Assembly: GCF_024198215.1 (NCBI RefSeq)
Contig: NZ_JAKCFA010000034.1
Span: 1-64,000, forward strand
Source: Myxococcus qinghaiensis
GTDB lineage: Bacteria > Myxococcota > Myxococcia > Myxococcales > Myxococcaceae
DNA length: 64,000 nucleotides
Direction: 5' to 3'
Within the stretch, counting starts at the first letter, position 1; the number at the start of each line of letters is the position of its first letter. The notes below the pieces were generated by a model. It did not search any database. It was not told the DNA's origin and saw nothing but the letters and a program-made list of their open reading frames with translations. Position numbers and translations under genes: made by a program. Shown here one piece after another: positions 53,643 to 62,544 of the stretch.

Positions 53643-53732
53643 ACAGAGAGAAATTTCTTGCCATACTGGCCGTTTTCGCGAGAAAGAGTCCTGGATTACC
53701 CCGCTTGCTCGTAAAGACGAAGGAGCCCCCTC

Positions 53733-54797
53733 ATGTACGCCGAAGTCGTTGACGAAGCGGATGTGCAGTTTGCGCGACGCGTCGACAGGCAGGCCCTGGC
53801 AAAAATGACCCGGGAGATGTCCCGGGTGAGCAATGTGCGGGCGCTGTGCGCGCTCGGCACTCAGTGGCTCGTCATCGTGGCCGCGTTCACCGCGGTGGTG
53901 TGGGTGGACCGGTGGTGGGCGTGGCCCATCGCCGCGCTGGTCATCGCCACGCGGCAGCACGCGATGCTCGCGCTGATGCACGAGGCGGCGCACTACCACT
54001 TCCTGTCGAACCGGAAGGTGGGCGACGTGGTGGCCGACTTCCTGTGCGCCTTCCCGCTCAACATGACGACGGCGGGCTACCGGCACCAGCACATGGAGCA
54101 CCACCGGTACGTGAATACGGAGAAGGACCCGTACTGGGCCTCCATGCAGCAGGACCCGTCCTGGCACTTCCCGCGCACGCCGGTGAAGGCGGCGGCGGTG
54201 TTCCTGGGCGACGCGCTGGGCCTGTACGCGCCGAGCCACCTCAAGGTGGTGCTGCCCTGGACGTACTGGGGTCGGCTCCTCGGTGGCGCGAAGCCCAAGG
54301 TGTCCGCCGCCGAGCACGTGCGCTACGTCCTCTACGTCACCGCGCTCATCACCGTGCTGGTGACGACGGGCGCGTGGCTGCACTGGCTGCTCCTGTGGGT
54401 GCTGCCGACGACGACGGTGATGATGGCCTTCTTCCGGATGCGCGCGCTGGGCGAGCACCCGCTGGACGCCGAAATCAAGGGCGACGAGACGCGCGAGACG
54501 CGCGACGTGAAGGGCACGCTGCTGGAGAACTTCTTCGTGGCGCCGCTCAACTGCAACTACCACCTCACGCACCACGCGTTTCCTTCCGTGCCCTTCTACA
54601 ACCTGCCCATCATGCACGAGGAGCTGGACAAGGCGGGCATGCTCGAGGACGGCGTGAATCGCTTCGACACGTACCTGGGCAAGCACAACAGCCTGGTGAA
54701 GTACCTCACGCGCAAGCCCGAGGGCACCAGCAGCGAAGCGCTGCCCACCACCACGCCGCCGCCGTCGCAGGGCGTGCGGATGCCGCTGCACTCGTAG
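53733..54797 (+). CDS. Membrane fatty acid desaturase
   Basis: 354 residues; AAGGAG lies just upstream. The three histidine boxes are HEAAH (83-87), HQHMEHH (118-124) and a late NYHLTHHAFPSVPFYNLP near 275, eight or more His ligands of the di-iron centre. Hydrophobic pairs (WLVIVAAFTAVVWV; VLYVTALITVLVTTGAWLHW) span the membrane. It introduces double bonds into fatty acyl chains, possibly adjusting membrane fluidity. Monocistronic, convergent with the DUF4846 gene. Confidence 0.93.
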   Translation: MYAEVVDEADVQFARRVDRQALAKMTREMSRVSNVRALCALGTQWLVIVAAFTAVVWVDRWWAWPIAALVIATRQHAMLALMHEAAHYHFLSNRKVGDVVADFLCAFPLNMTTAGYRHQHMEHHRYVNTEKDPYWASMQQDPSWHFPRTPVKAAAVFLGDALGLYAPSHLKVVLPWTYWGRLLGGAKPKVSAAEHVRYVLYVTALITVLVTTGAWLHWLLLWVLPTTTVMMAFFRMRALGEHPLDAEIKGDETRETRDVKGTLLENFFVAPLNCNYHLTHHAFPSVPFYNLPIMHEELDKAGMLEDGVNRFDTYLGKHNSLVKYLTRKPEGTSSEALPTTTPPPSQGVRMPLHS

Positions 54798-54900
54798 GGA
54801 AGCAACGACGCGCGCATCGCCCTGGCGAGCGAGGCGTCGGTACCTGTCAGTGAGCGTCGGGGTGGGGGCCCCGGGGCGAACGACGGACCGACGGCACGCC

Positions 54901-55881
54901 TCACGGGAAGCGGCGCAGCGACGTCCACGGGAAGGGCTTCCAGAAGGGCGTCGTCACCGCGTCGGAATCGAGCGGGAACCAGGGCCCCACGGAGGTGTCT
55001 CCCGAGGAGAGGACATGGAAGTCCTGGGCGGGCATGAAGCCTTGACCCAGCAGTGCCACGCGGCGGCCCCCCGCGTCGGCCGCCAGGTCCAGCACCAGCA
55101 CCGTGTGCCCCGGGCTGCCGCCCAGCACGAAGAAGTCCCCGGGACGCAGGGCGTCTCGCGCGGGACGACTCTTGGCGCCCTCCAGCGACAACGTGCCCGC
55201 GTAGGTGAAGACCAGGTCCAGATACGAACGGAACGCCGCGCGTGAGCTGTCCGCCGCCGCGCTCCGCGCCCACGTCACCTTCGAGCCGGCGATTCTCGCC
55301 CTGTCCCCCGCCGCGTACTTCGGCCACGAGGCCAGGTGTCCGCTGGTGAAGCGGTAGGCGATGTCCTCGCGCCGCTGGCTGGACCACTGCCACTCCGCAT
55401 GCAGCCGGATGATGGAGTCCGCGCACTGCTGCAGGTTGGCGGAGCCGATATCCAGCTCCGCCACCGCCGCCAGCCGCGCATCGTCTCCGGGCAACACCTC
55501 TCCGCCCCGGAAGTGCAGCACGGGCGTACCTTCCGCGCGCAGCGGCAGGCCGCGAAGCCACGCGCCGAACGAGCCCTCCTCCAATGTCACCCGCGTGTAG
55601 CCCTCCGGTGCGGGGATGGCGGCGTCCAGCGGACGGACCCGGGCGCCCTTCGACAGCCAGGCGTAGCGCGCCAGCTCCTCGCGCGTGGCGGCGCGCGGCT
55701 CCACGGGCACCGCCTGCTCGGGAGCCCGTGAGGCTACCGTCGCGAGCACCCTGGCCCGCGGGCGCATCTCCAGCGGGGCAGCGCCCGAGACGCCCGGCCA
55801 CAGCAGCGCCAGCAGACAGGCATGGACAGGCCAGCGCGGTGGGGAGGACGGATGGCGGAGCGGACACTCGGGCGCAATCAC
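54901..55881 (-). CDS. DUF4846 family exported protein
   Basis: 326 residues from a GTG at 55881 with a signal segment (ACLLALLWPGVSGAAP). The DUF4846 hallmarks are present: GSFGAWLRGLPL, CADSIIRLHAEW, DIAYRFTSGH, FRSYLDLVFTYAGTLSLE and DFFVLGGSPGHTVLVLD. These proteins resemble cysteine/peptidase-like folds of the outer surface, but their activity is undetermined. Exported to the periplasm. It is divergent from the CDP-alcohol phosphatidyltransferase gene and convergent with the desaturase. Confidence 0.85.
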   Translation of the reverse strand: MIAPECPLRHPSSPPRWPVHACLLALLWPGVSGAAPLEMRPRARVLATVASRAPEQAVPVEPRAATREELARYAWLSKGARVRPLDAAIPAPEGYTRVTLEEGSFGAWLRGLPLRAEGTPVLHFRGGEVLPGDDARLAAVAELDIGSANLQQCADSIIRLHAEWQWSSQRREDIAYRFTSGHLASWPKYAAGDRARIAGSKVTWARSAAADSSRAAFRSYLDLVFTYAGTLSLEGAKSRPARDALRPGDFFVLGGSPGHTVLVLDLAADAGGRRVALLGQGFMPAQDFHVLSSGDTSVGPWFPLDSDAVTTPFWKPFPWTSLRRFP

Positions 55882-56056
55882 GACGGGGAGACTCCAGGCA
55901 GGTGGGAGCGACGCTCCGGATGGGAGGATTGTCGCCGCCCGAAGGTTCCCTCGTGCAGTCCGTTTCGGGAAGGTCGCGCGCGCATGGTCGCCTGCCCTGC
56001 CGACGCGGCGATGACCGACGACTCGACGACACCCCGTCCCCCGCGGCAGGTGCGTG

Positions 56057-56689
56057 ATGACGGCCGAGCACTACCTTCAAGAGAAGATGCGCCGCCAGGC
56101 GAGCCTCGTGCTGCTCAACATCCTGTCCCTGTCCCGCCTGCCCATGGCGGTGGCCTTCATCGTCGAGTCCGACGTGAGGGTGCGCGCGGCGCTCGTCATG
56201 CTGGCGGCCTTCACCGACTTCCTCGACGGCTGGATTGCGCGACACAAGGGCCTGGCCACGCGCCTGGGCGCGCTCATCGACCCGGTGGCGGACCGCGCCT
56301 TCATGGTGACGGCCATCTTCGTCTGCTACCTGGACGGCCTCATCGCCCTGCCGGAGGTGCTGCTGCTCCTGGTGCGGGACATCGGCACCGCGGTGGGCTT
56401 CATCGTCACCCGGCTGGTGCCGAAGCTGCGGCGGGCGGAGCTCAAGGCGCGGATGCTCGGCAAGGTGGTCACCACGCTGCAACTGGTGACGCTGCTGTGC
56501 GTGCTGCTGTTTCCCCCCGCCGTGCGCCCGCTCGTCGCGCTCATCGCCGTGCTGTCGCTCGCGTCGGTGGTGGACTACACGCTCGCGGTGCTGCGCTCTC
56601 GGAAGGTGCCCCGGAGTGTCGAGCCTGTCTCGCGGCGCCCTGACGAGCACGGGCCGCGAGGCACGCCCGTGCCCACGGCCCGCGAGTAA
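56057..56689 (+). CDS. CDP-alcohol phosphatidyltransferase family protein
   Basis: 210 residues from the ATG at 56057 (a GTG one codon earlier is possible). The catalytic motif DGWIARHKGLATRLGALIDP plus VADR matches DGxxAR-x8-Gx3Dx3D with all aspartates present. Five or six membrane helices are visible (RAALVMLAAFTDF; FMVTAIFVCYLDGLIAL; VVTTLQLVTLLCVLLFPP). It moves a phosphatidyl group from CDP-diacylglycerol to an alcohol (glycerol-3-phosphate, inositol or similar; undecided), in the inner membrane. Monocistronic. Confidence 0.9.
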   Translation: MTAEHYLQEKMRRQASLVLLNILSLSRLPMAVAFIVESDVRVRAALVMLAAFTDFLDGWIARHKGLATRLGALIDPVADRAFMVTAIFVCYLDGLIALPEVLLLLVRDIGTAVGFIVTRLVPKLRRAELKARMLGKVVTTLQLVTLLCVLLFPPAVRPLVALIAVLSLASVVDYTLAVLRSRKVPRSVEPVSRRPDEHGPRGTPVPTARE

Positions 56690-56705
56690 TCCTCTCAAGT
56701 GAACT

Positions 56706-56924
56706 TCATCCCGGCGGCGGCGCGGAGTCCTGCGACTCCGAGAGCCCCAGGGCCCTGTCTCGCTCGGGGGATGCGGCGGCGCGCTCACCCTCGCTCATCT
56801 CCGACCAGACATCATCCAGGTCGTCCAGCAAGGCATCCTCCTCCGGTGAGCCACCTTCTGGATGCCGCGCACGCACATTCTCGAACTTGCGCAGCAACGC
56901 GCGGTATCGGTCAAAGGCCGTCAT
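56706..56924 (-). CDS. Small acidic protein, unknown
   Basis: 72 residues from the ATG at 56924, with AGGGAGG 8 nt upstream. Highly acidic after residue 20 (SPEEDALLDDLDDVWSEMSE), no membrane segment or signal, no family recognised. It lies 66 nt downstream of the lipoprotein gene at 56991 on the same strand and might share its transcript. It ends 17 nt from the convergent phosphatidyltransferase gene. Confidence 0.6.
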   Translation of the reverse strand: MTAFDRYRALLRKFENVRARHPEGGSPEEDALLDDLDDVWSEMSEGERAAASPERDRALGLSESQDSAPPPG

Positions 56925-56990
56925 GACGGGAACCTCCCTTCGAGCGACGACGAACCTGAACGGGAGCGACTGACGCGCCGCTCCCACGCC

Positions 56991-57665
56991 TCACTTGTTC
57001 GGGTCCTCCTTCCGGAGCACCGAGATTTCCACCGTCTCGTGCTCACCCACCATGTCCACCACCGCGTTGACCCTGTCTCCCGGGTCCAAATCCCTCACGC
57101 CAATGCTCTTGCCATCCCTCAGCACCCGGGTGCGCGGAGTCACGTCCAGTGTCAGCGCCTCGCCGTTGTCCTGCGCGAGGACGAGCTCGGGCGGCTCCAC
57201 CGAGCGCACCGTCCCCGTGAAGGTGGCCATCACCACCGCCGTCCCCGTCGGCGCGGGGACATTCGTGCCCGCGGGCGGCACGTCGTTCTCCACCTGCCGT
57301 GTCCCCGCCCCCGCCACGCCCGAGCCTCCCGTGCCGCGCGCCGGGGCCTCCGAGCCGTTCGGCTCCTGCTGAGCCTGGGTGTTCGTCCCCGCGCCGCCCG
57401 TGCCCCGCTGGGCCTGTTGCGCGGGAGCGTTCACCTGCGCCCGCAGCTTCGCGACCTCCTGCTTGAGCTGGCGCACCTCCGCGCGCAGTCCGGACACGCT
57501 GTTCCACAGCTCGGACACCTCGGCGGGTGTCGGCGTCTGTGTGGGTGCCTTCGCCGCTTTCGGCGCCTCCTGCTCCGACTGGGCCTGCGCCGTGCAGCCC
57601 TGCGCGCACAGCATCAGCGACAGGCTCGCGACCACGACCGCCATCCAGGCAACCTTCCCTCGCAT
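56991..57665 (-). CDS. Exported coiled-coil protein with C-terminal DUF5666-like domain
   Basis: 224 residues. The signal (VAWMAVVVASLSLMLCAQGC) ends in a possible lipobox at Cys24. A short coiled coil follows (VSELWNSVSGLRAEVRQLKQ), then a Gly/Gln/Asn/Thr linker (80-140), and a beta-barrel-like C-terminal domain (VMATFTGTVRSVEPPELVLA; LDVTPRTRVLRDGKSIGVRD; LDPGDRVNAVVDMVG) of the DUF5666/OB type. Probably an outer membrane or periplasmic scaffold. Function unknown. Confidence 0.7.
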   Translation of the reverse strand: MRGKVAWMAVVVASLSLMLCAQGCTAQAQSEQEAPKAAKAPTQTPTPAEVSELWNSVSGLRAEVRQLKQEVAKLRAQVNAPAQQAQRGTGGAGTNTQAQQEPNGSEAPARGTGGSGVAGAGTRQVENDVPPAGTNVPAPTGTAVVMATFTGTVRSVEPPELVLAQDNGEALTLDVTPRTRVLRDGKSIGVRDLDPGDRVNAVVDMVGEHETVEISVLRKEDPNK

Positions 57666-57864
57666 GTGTCACGGCCTCCCTTCGTCTCCCCAAAGGTGGG
57701 GCCTGCCCGCTCATGGACAACCGGCACGGCGGCGGGCAAGCGCCCCAGGAGCAGGCCAGCGGGCCAGCGCCAGGCGGCTCGCCTTTCCGGGCCGTCCGAA
57801 AATCACGCTGAAACTTTCGGAGGCCTGGCCGCACTCCGTCCGGTCATCTTTCCAGGAGTCGTGT

Positions 57865-59196
57865 GTGAGCAAGCCGTCCGTCTGGGTGAGCCTCGTGGTG
57901 GGGCTCGTGTTGGGTTTCGTGGGAGGCCGCACCACGTCCGCGCCCGCGACCGCCTCCGCCGCTGTCGCCAAGGGGGCTCCGGCGCCCACCGCCGCGGCCC
58001 AGCCGCCCGCGCGCCAGCGCCCGCCCATCTCTCCCGTCGTCTACAAGGTGCCGGTGGATGGCTCGTTCATCCACGGTGAGGAGACGGCGCTCGTCACGCT
58101 GGTGGAGTTCTCCGACTACGAGTGCCCCTTCTGCGCTCGCGGCCACGCCACGGTGAAGCAGCTCCAGGAGCAGTATGGCGCCAAGCTGCGCGTGGTGATG
58201 AAGCACCACCCGCTGGTGGACATGCACCCGCGCGCGAAGCCCGCCGCGCTCGCGGCCCTGGCGGCCGGAGAGCAGGGGAAGTTCTGGGAGTACCACGACG
58301 TCCTCTTCGCCAACCCGCGGGCCCAGTCCGACTCGGACCTGGAGCGCTACGCGAAGGAGCTGAGGCTGGACGTCGCGCGCTGGAAGCAGGACCTGGAGGC
58401 CCCGAAGCTGGTCGACCGCATCCGCAAGGATGACGCGCTGGCGATGCAGCTCGGCGCCACCGGGACGCCGGGCTTCTTCGTCAACGGCCGCTTCATCAAC
58501 GGCGCCCAGCCGTTCGAGGTCTTCAGCAAGGTGGTGGACGAGGAGCTGAACAAGGCGGAGGCGCTGGTGAAGGGCGGCGTGCCCAAGGCGGAGGTCTACG
58601 CGCGCACCATCGAGCGCGGCGTGGAGCGCCCGCCCCCGCCCCCCGCTCCGGCGGAGCTGCCCCGACAGCAGGTGGAGGTGGGCACGGCGCCCTCGCGCGG
58701 CCCCGCCAACGCGCCCGTCACCGTCATCGCGTGGTCCGACTTCGAGTGCCCCTTCTGCTCCCGCGCGGTGCCCACGCTGAAGACGCTGGAGAAGGAGTAC
58801 GAGGGCAAGCTGCGCCTGGCCTTCAAGCACCAGCCGCTGCCCAACCATCCCCACGCGAAGCTGGCCGCCGCCGCGTCACTCGCCGCGCATGAGCAGGGGA
58901 AGTTCTGGGAGTTTCACGACCTGCTCTTCGCCAACCAGCGACAGTTGGACCGGGAGTCGATGGAGGGCTACGCGAAGCAGGTCGGCCTGGATGTGACGCG
59001 CTTCAAGCAGGCGCTCGACTCCGGGAAGTTCGACGCGCGCATCGAAGAGGATTCGAAGGAGGGCACGCGCGTGGGCGCGGGAGGCACTCCCACGTTCTTC
59101 GTCAACGGGCGCCCCGTCGTCGGCGCGATGCCCGTGGACCACTTCCGTCGCATCATCGACGAAGAGCTGAAGAAGGCGGGCGTGGCCCAGCGCTGA
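57865..59196 (+). CDS. Tandem DsbA-like thioredoxin-fold fusion, membrane-anchored
   Basis: 443 residues from a GTG at 57865 (AGGAG 7 nt upstream). Residues 6-20 are a hydrophobic anchor or signal. Two DsbA-family domains follow: the first with ECPFCARG near 87-90 and the cis-Pro loop TGTPGFFVNGR, the second with ECPFCSRA near 295-298 and GGTPTFFVNGR, joined by a Pro-rich linker. Each half is a complete BdbD/DsbG-like module, so this is an internal duplication. It would introduce or rearrange disulfides outside the membrane. It is followed by MltA on the other strand. Confidence 0.9.
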   Translation: MSKPSVWVSLVVGLVLGFVGGRTTSAPATASAAVAKGAPAPTAAAQPPARQRPPISPVVYKVPVDGSFIHGEETALVTLVEFSDYECPFCARGHATVKQLQEQYGAKLRVVMKHHPLVDMHPRAKPAALAALAAGEQGKFWEYHDVLFANPRAQSDSDLERYAKELRLDVARWKQDLEAPKLVDRIRKDDALAMQLGATGTPGFFVNGRFINGAQPFEVFSKVVDEELNKAEALVKGGVPKAEVYARTIERGVERPPPPPAPAELPRQQVEVGTAPSRGPANAPVTVIAWSDFECPFCSRAVPTLKTLEKEYEGKLRLAFKHQPLPNHPHAKLAAAASLAAHEQGKFWEFHDLLFANQRQLDRESMEGYAKQVGLDVTRFKQALDSGKFDARIEEDSKEGTRVGAGGTPTFFVNGRPVVGAMPVDHFRRIIDEELKKAGVAQR

Positions 59197-59217
59197 GCCA
59201 CGCTTGTGGGCCTCGCG

Positions 59218-60432
59218 TCACCGGGCGGCTTCGGCCACCGGGACGCGGGGCTTGGGGACGAGGAAGAGCAGCCGGCCCTTCTGCTTCATCATGCCGGCGG
59301 CCAGCTCCGCCTCGGGGCCTCGGCCCCAGAAGACATCCACTCGCCCCGCGCCCTTGATGGCCCCGCCCGTGTCCTGGTTGAACACGAAGCGCGACAGCGG
59401 CCTCCACTGCACGGAGCCATCCGCCATCTTCACCGGGTGGTCCGTGTGGATGAAGGCCAGGCCGCCCTTGGGGAACAGGCGCGCGTCCGTGGCGATGGAG
59501 CGCCCCGGCGTCACCTCGCGCCCCAGCGAGCCCACCGCCGCGCCGGGCAGGAAGCGGAAGAAGACATACGACTCGTTGTAGTCCAGCACGCGGTCCTGTT
59601 CGGTGGGGTTCGCGGCCAGCCACGCGCGCAGCGCCTGCATGGACATCTGCTCGCGGGGGATGACGCCCTCCTGGATGAGCAGCGCGCCGATGCTCCGGTA
59701 GGGCCTGCCATTCGACGCGGCGTAGCCCACGCGTCGCTCACCGCCGTCACTCAGTCGGAGCGTGCCACTGCCCTGCACCTCCATGAAGAAGAGCGACACC
59801 GGGTCCTTCACCCACGCCAGCTCCAGCTTGCGCGGGCTCAGCTTGCCGCCGCGAATCTCCGCGCGGTTCCAGTAGGGCACAAGCCGCTTGCCCTCCAGTC
59901 GCCCGAAGACGCGCTCCGAGGCGAAGCGCTCCGCGAAGGGCTCCAGCGGCACCTCGATGAGGTCATCCGGCGCGGACAGCACAGGGACGCGGTACTCGTC
60001 GGTCCGAGTCAGGCTCCCTTCGAGCACGGGCTCGTAATAGCCCGTGAAGAGCACCGTGCCGTCCTCGCCTCCGGCGGACTCCAGCAGCTCGAAGTCCTCC
60101 AGCACCGCCTTCGACACGTCCAGGGACGACATGCCGTCGGTGAGGCGCGCTCGCAGTCGCTCCAGCGCGGACACCAGCGCTCCCGCCGTCACCTCGCGCG
60201 GGCCGTAGACGAAGCGGTGGTCCGCAGGCCGCGTGCGCAGCCAGATGAGGCTCTGGTCGAGGGCGACTCGCAGCGACGCGGACTCGCCGTCATCCACGAG
60301 TTGCACATTGCTGGAGAGCTCCACCAGCGCGTCCTGCGGACGGGTGACCGCCGGACGCGGCGCGTGCGCGCAGGAGGCACCAACGAGGAGGAGCAACGTG
60401 AGACCGACGCGTCGAGCGGACCAGGAGGACAT
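59218..60432 (-). CDS. mltA: Lytic murein transglycosylase MltA family, lipoprotein
   Basis: 404 residues. Signal and lipobox LVGASC near residue 21; GAGGGG precedes the ATG. MltA domain with FTGYYEPVLEGS, VKDPVSLFFMEVQGSG and the C-terminal 3D domain (VFNQDTGGAIKGAGRVDVFW) in which the catalytic Asp and partner aspartates lie. It cleaves peptidoglycan glycan strands to 1,6-anhydromuropeptides at the outer membrane inner leaflet. Downstream on the same strand is nothing co-oriented but the gene at 60474 lies upstream, 41 nt away. Confidence 0.92.
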   Translation of the reverse strand: MSSWSARRVGLTLLLLVGASCAHAPRPAVTRPQDALVELSSNVQLVDDGESASLRVALDQSLIWLRTRPADHRFVYGPREVTAGALVSALERLRARLTDGMSSLDVSKAVLEDFELLESAGGEDGTVLFTGYYEPVLEGSLTRTDEYRVPVLSAPDDLIEVPLEPFAERFASERVFGRLEGKRLVPYWNRAEIRGGKLSPRKLELAWVKDPVSLFFMEVQGSGTLRLSDGGERRVGYAASNGRPYRSIGALLIQEGVIPREQMSMQALRAWLAANPTEQDRVLDYNESYVFFRFLPGAAVGSLGREVTPGRSIATDARLFPKGGLAFIHTDHPVKMADGSVQWRPLSRFVFNQDTGGAIKGAGRVDVFWGRGPEAELAAGMMKQKGRLLFLVPKPRVPVAEAAR

Positions 60433-60473
60433 GGCCCCTCGTACCTACTCCAGCCTCCGCCCACGTGACAGTC

Positions 60474-61841
60474 TCAGCGCGGCGGCGCGGCCACCGGGGC
60501 CGGCTGTGCTCCCCGTGCATCCACCACCACCTGGCCGTCCTTCATCACGAAGCGCACCTGTCGCAGCGCCTTGAGGTCCTTCAGCGGGTCGCCCTTCACC
60601 GCGACCAGGTCCGCGAGCTTGCCCGCCTCGAGCGTGCCCACCTGGTCCTGCATGCGCAGCAACTCCGCCGCGTTCGCGGTCATCGAGCGCAGCACGTCCA
60701 CGGGCGGGACGCCTGCTTCACCATGGGCACTGAGCGCGCGCACCGTGGTCTCGCCACGCGTCAGCCCCGGCACCGCGATGTACATGTCCGAGCCCGCCGC
60801 CAGTCGCACGCCCGCTGCCACCGCTCGACGGATCCGCTCATAACCCTTCGCCACGAGCTTCCGGCAGCGCTCCGACATGGCACGACGCGCCTCCGCATCA
60901 CCTGATTCCGGGGGGAATTCGTCACAGACCTCCAGCGGTCCCACCGTGGGCACCAGGAAGATGCGCTTGCGCACCATCGGCGCCAGCACGTCATCCGGCA
61001 TCGAATATCCATGCTCGATGGAGTCCACGCCCGCCTCCACCGCCGCGCGGATGCTGTCGTCCTTCGTCGTGTGCGCGGCCACCGGGCGCTTCACGCGGTG
61101 CGCCTCCTCGACGATGACCTTCAGCTCCTCCACGGAGAGGAGGTTGTAGCCATTGTCGACGATGACCTTGATGCAGTCCGCGCCGTCATACACAGCCTGA
61201 CGCACGGCGCGCCGCGCCTCGTCCACGCCCGTCACCGTCACGTATTCCTGGTCGATGAGCCCCTGCACCGGCTGCTGAATCACCCCGAACTGGCCTCCGT
61301 GCGCCGCGAGCGCGCGCGTGCACGCGGACATGCGCGGCCCCTCCACCCAGCCTCGCTGGATGGCATTGCGCAGCGCCACATCCCCATTCAGCCCGGAGTT
61401 GCCCACGTCCCGCACCGTGGTGACGCCCGCCTCCAGCAACTCGCGCCCCATCTTCGCGCCCAGCAAGGCCCGCTCGGCCGTGCTCAGCCGCGCCACCTGC
61501 ATCTCCATGCTCGCCCCTTCCCCGCCGTTCCCGAACTCGATGTTCAGGAGCAGGTGCGAATGGGCGTCGATGAGCCCCGGCAGCAGGGTGACGTCTCCCA
61601 GGTCCAGCACCCGCGTGCCCTCGGGAATGGCCAGATGGGAACCCACCGCCTGGATGCGATTGCCCTCCAGGAGCACCACCGCGTTCGCCAGGGGCTTGGC
61701 GCTCTTGCCATCGAACAGCCGCGCCGCGCGCACGGCGACCTTCGCCGGACCAGGAGCCTGCGCCCTCGCGGGAGCAGCCAGGCCTGAAGACAGCAGGACA
61801 CTCACGACCAGCCACAACGAACGCCAGGAACCGAGGGGCAT
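60474..61841 (-). CDS. Exported metal-dependent amidohydrolase
   Basis: 455 residues; a signal peptide (LWLVVSVLLSSGLAAPARA) is followed by the amidohydrolase 1 domain: LLPGLIDAHSHLLLN (metal HxH), carboxylated-Lys strand ADCIKVIVDNGYN, HTTKDD and IEHGYSM (His ligands) and GSDMYIAV (Asp). This layout is the imidazolonepropionase-like/Xaa-Pro dipeptidase subgroup of exported amidohydrolases that cut N-acyl-amino acids or dipeptides. It lies 41 nt upstream of mltA on the same strand and may share its transcript. Start ATG at 61841 chosen to begin the signal peptide. Confidence 0.92.
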   Translation of the reverse strand: MPLGSWRSLWLVVSVLLSSGLAAPARAQAPGPAKVAVRAARLFDGKSAKPLANAVVLLEGNRIQAVGSHLAIPEGTRVLDLGDVTLLPGLIDAHSHLLLNIEFGNGGEGASMEMQVARLSTAERALLGAKMGRELLEAGVTTVRDVGNSGLNGDVALRNAIQRGWVEGPRMSACTRALAAHGGQFGVIQQPVQGLIDQEYVTVTGVDEARRAVRQAVYDGADCIKVIVDNGYNLLSVEELKVIVEEAHRVKRPVAAHTTKDDSIRAAVEAGVDSIEHGYSMPDDVLAPMVRKRIFLVPTVGPLEVCDEFPPESGDAEARRAMSERCRKLVAKGYERIRRAVAAGVRLAAGSDMYIAVPGLTRGETTVRALSAHGEAGVPPVDVLRSMTANAAELLRMQDQVGTLEAGKLADLVAVKGDPLKDLKALRQVRFVMKDGQVVVDARGAQPAPVAAPPR

Positions 61842-62059
61842 CGCGCTTCGCTCCGGAGTGACAGGGAAGCCGCACGCTCGCCTTGCCTGAGTGCGAAGGC
61901 AAGCACTGGCCCTTCCCGAAGTCCTTTCCCAGGGCGACGGGCTCCATGGCCTGCCTCCAGGCAGGCGCCTTCGCGAGCCATCCGGCACGCCCCTCCCCAT
62001 CCTTCCCAGACACACCAGGCACGGCCCTGGAGGCCGGCCATTGCCCTGAGGAGAAACAG

Positions 62060-62416
62060 ATGGATGCAAGGAAGCTCGCGAAGGCACTCGGATGGCTGAG
62101 CCTTGGATTGGGGTTGAGTGAGCTGGTGGCGCCCGGAGCACTGGCCCGCTTCCTGGGGGTGCGCAAGGGCGTCGGTCTGCTGCGGGCTTATGGCCTGCGG
62201 GAGATTGGCGCGGGCGTCGGCATCCTGACCCGGTCCAATCCCACGCCCTGGGTCTGGGCCCGGGTGGGTGGAGACGTGCTGGACCTCGCGAGCCTGGCAC
62301 CCGCGCTCCGACAGAGTCCTCGCAAGGGAAACATCGCGGCTGCGGCCGCCTTCGTCCTGGGCGCCACCGCCATGGATGTCTATTGCGCCAGTCGCCTCCA
62401 GCAACGGTCCGCGTGA
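62060..62416 (+). CDS. Small membrane protein (DUF4267-like)
   Basis: 118 residues from the ATG at 62060, with GAGGAG 7 nt upstream. Hydrophobic helices LGWLSLGLGLSELVAPGALA, YGLREIGAGVGIL, WVWARVGGDVLDLASLA and AAAAAFVLGATAMDVYCAS suggest four membrane passes; the sequence resembles DUF4267-type or cyclase/dehydrase-leader proteins often seen in Gram-negative genomes. Function unknown. It is divergent from the amidohydrolase gene. Confidence 0.8.
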   Translation: MDARKLAKALGWLSLGLGLSELVAPGALARFLGVRKGVGLLRAYGLREIGAGVGILTRSNPTPWVWARVGGDVLDLASLAPALRQSPRKGNIAAAAAFVLGATAMDVYCASRLQQRSA

Positions 62417-62473
62417 GGTGAACGTCCGGGTCAGCGGGGCCGTGACAACCTGAAGTCAGCCCTGCTGACAGAT

Positions 62474-62506
62474 GGGAGGCTGGCGCTCATGACCGCGCCG
62501 CCTCCC
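62474..62506. terminator. Bidirectional terminator between convergent genes
   Basis: GGGAGGC-T-GGCGC (62474-62486, T bulged) pairs with GCGCCGCCTCCC (62495-62506) around an 8-base loop between the ends of the small membrane protein and the oxygenase gene. Confidence 0.6.
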
Positions 62507-62544
62507 GATGACGCGACTCGGACCGCCCCCGCGCGCGCCGCGCC

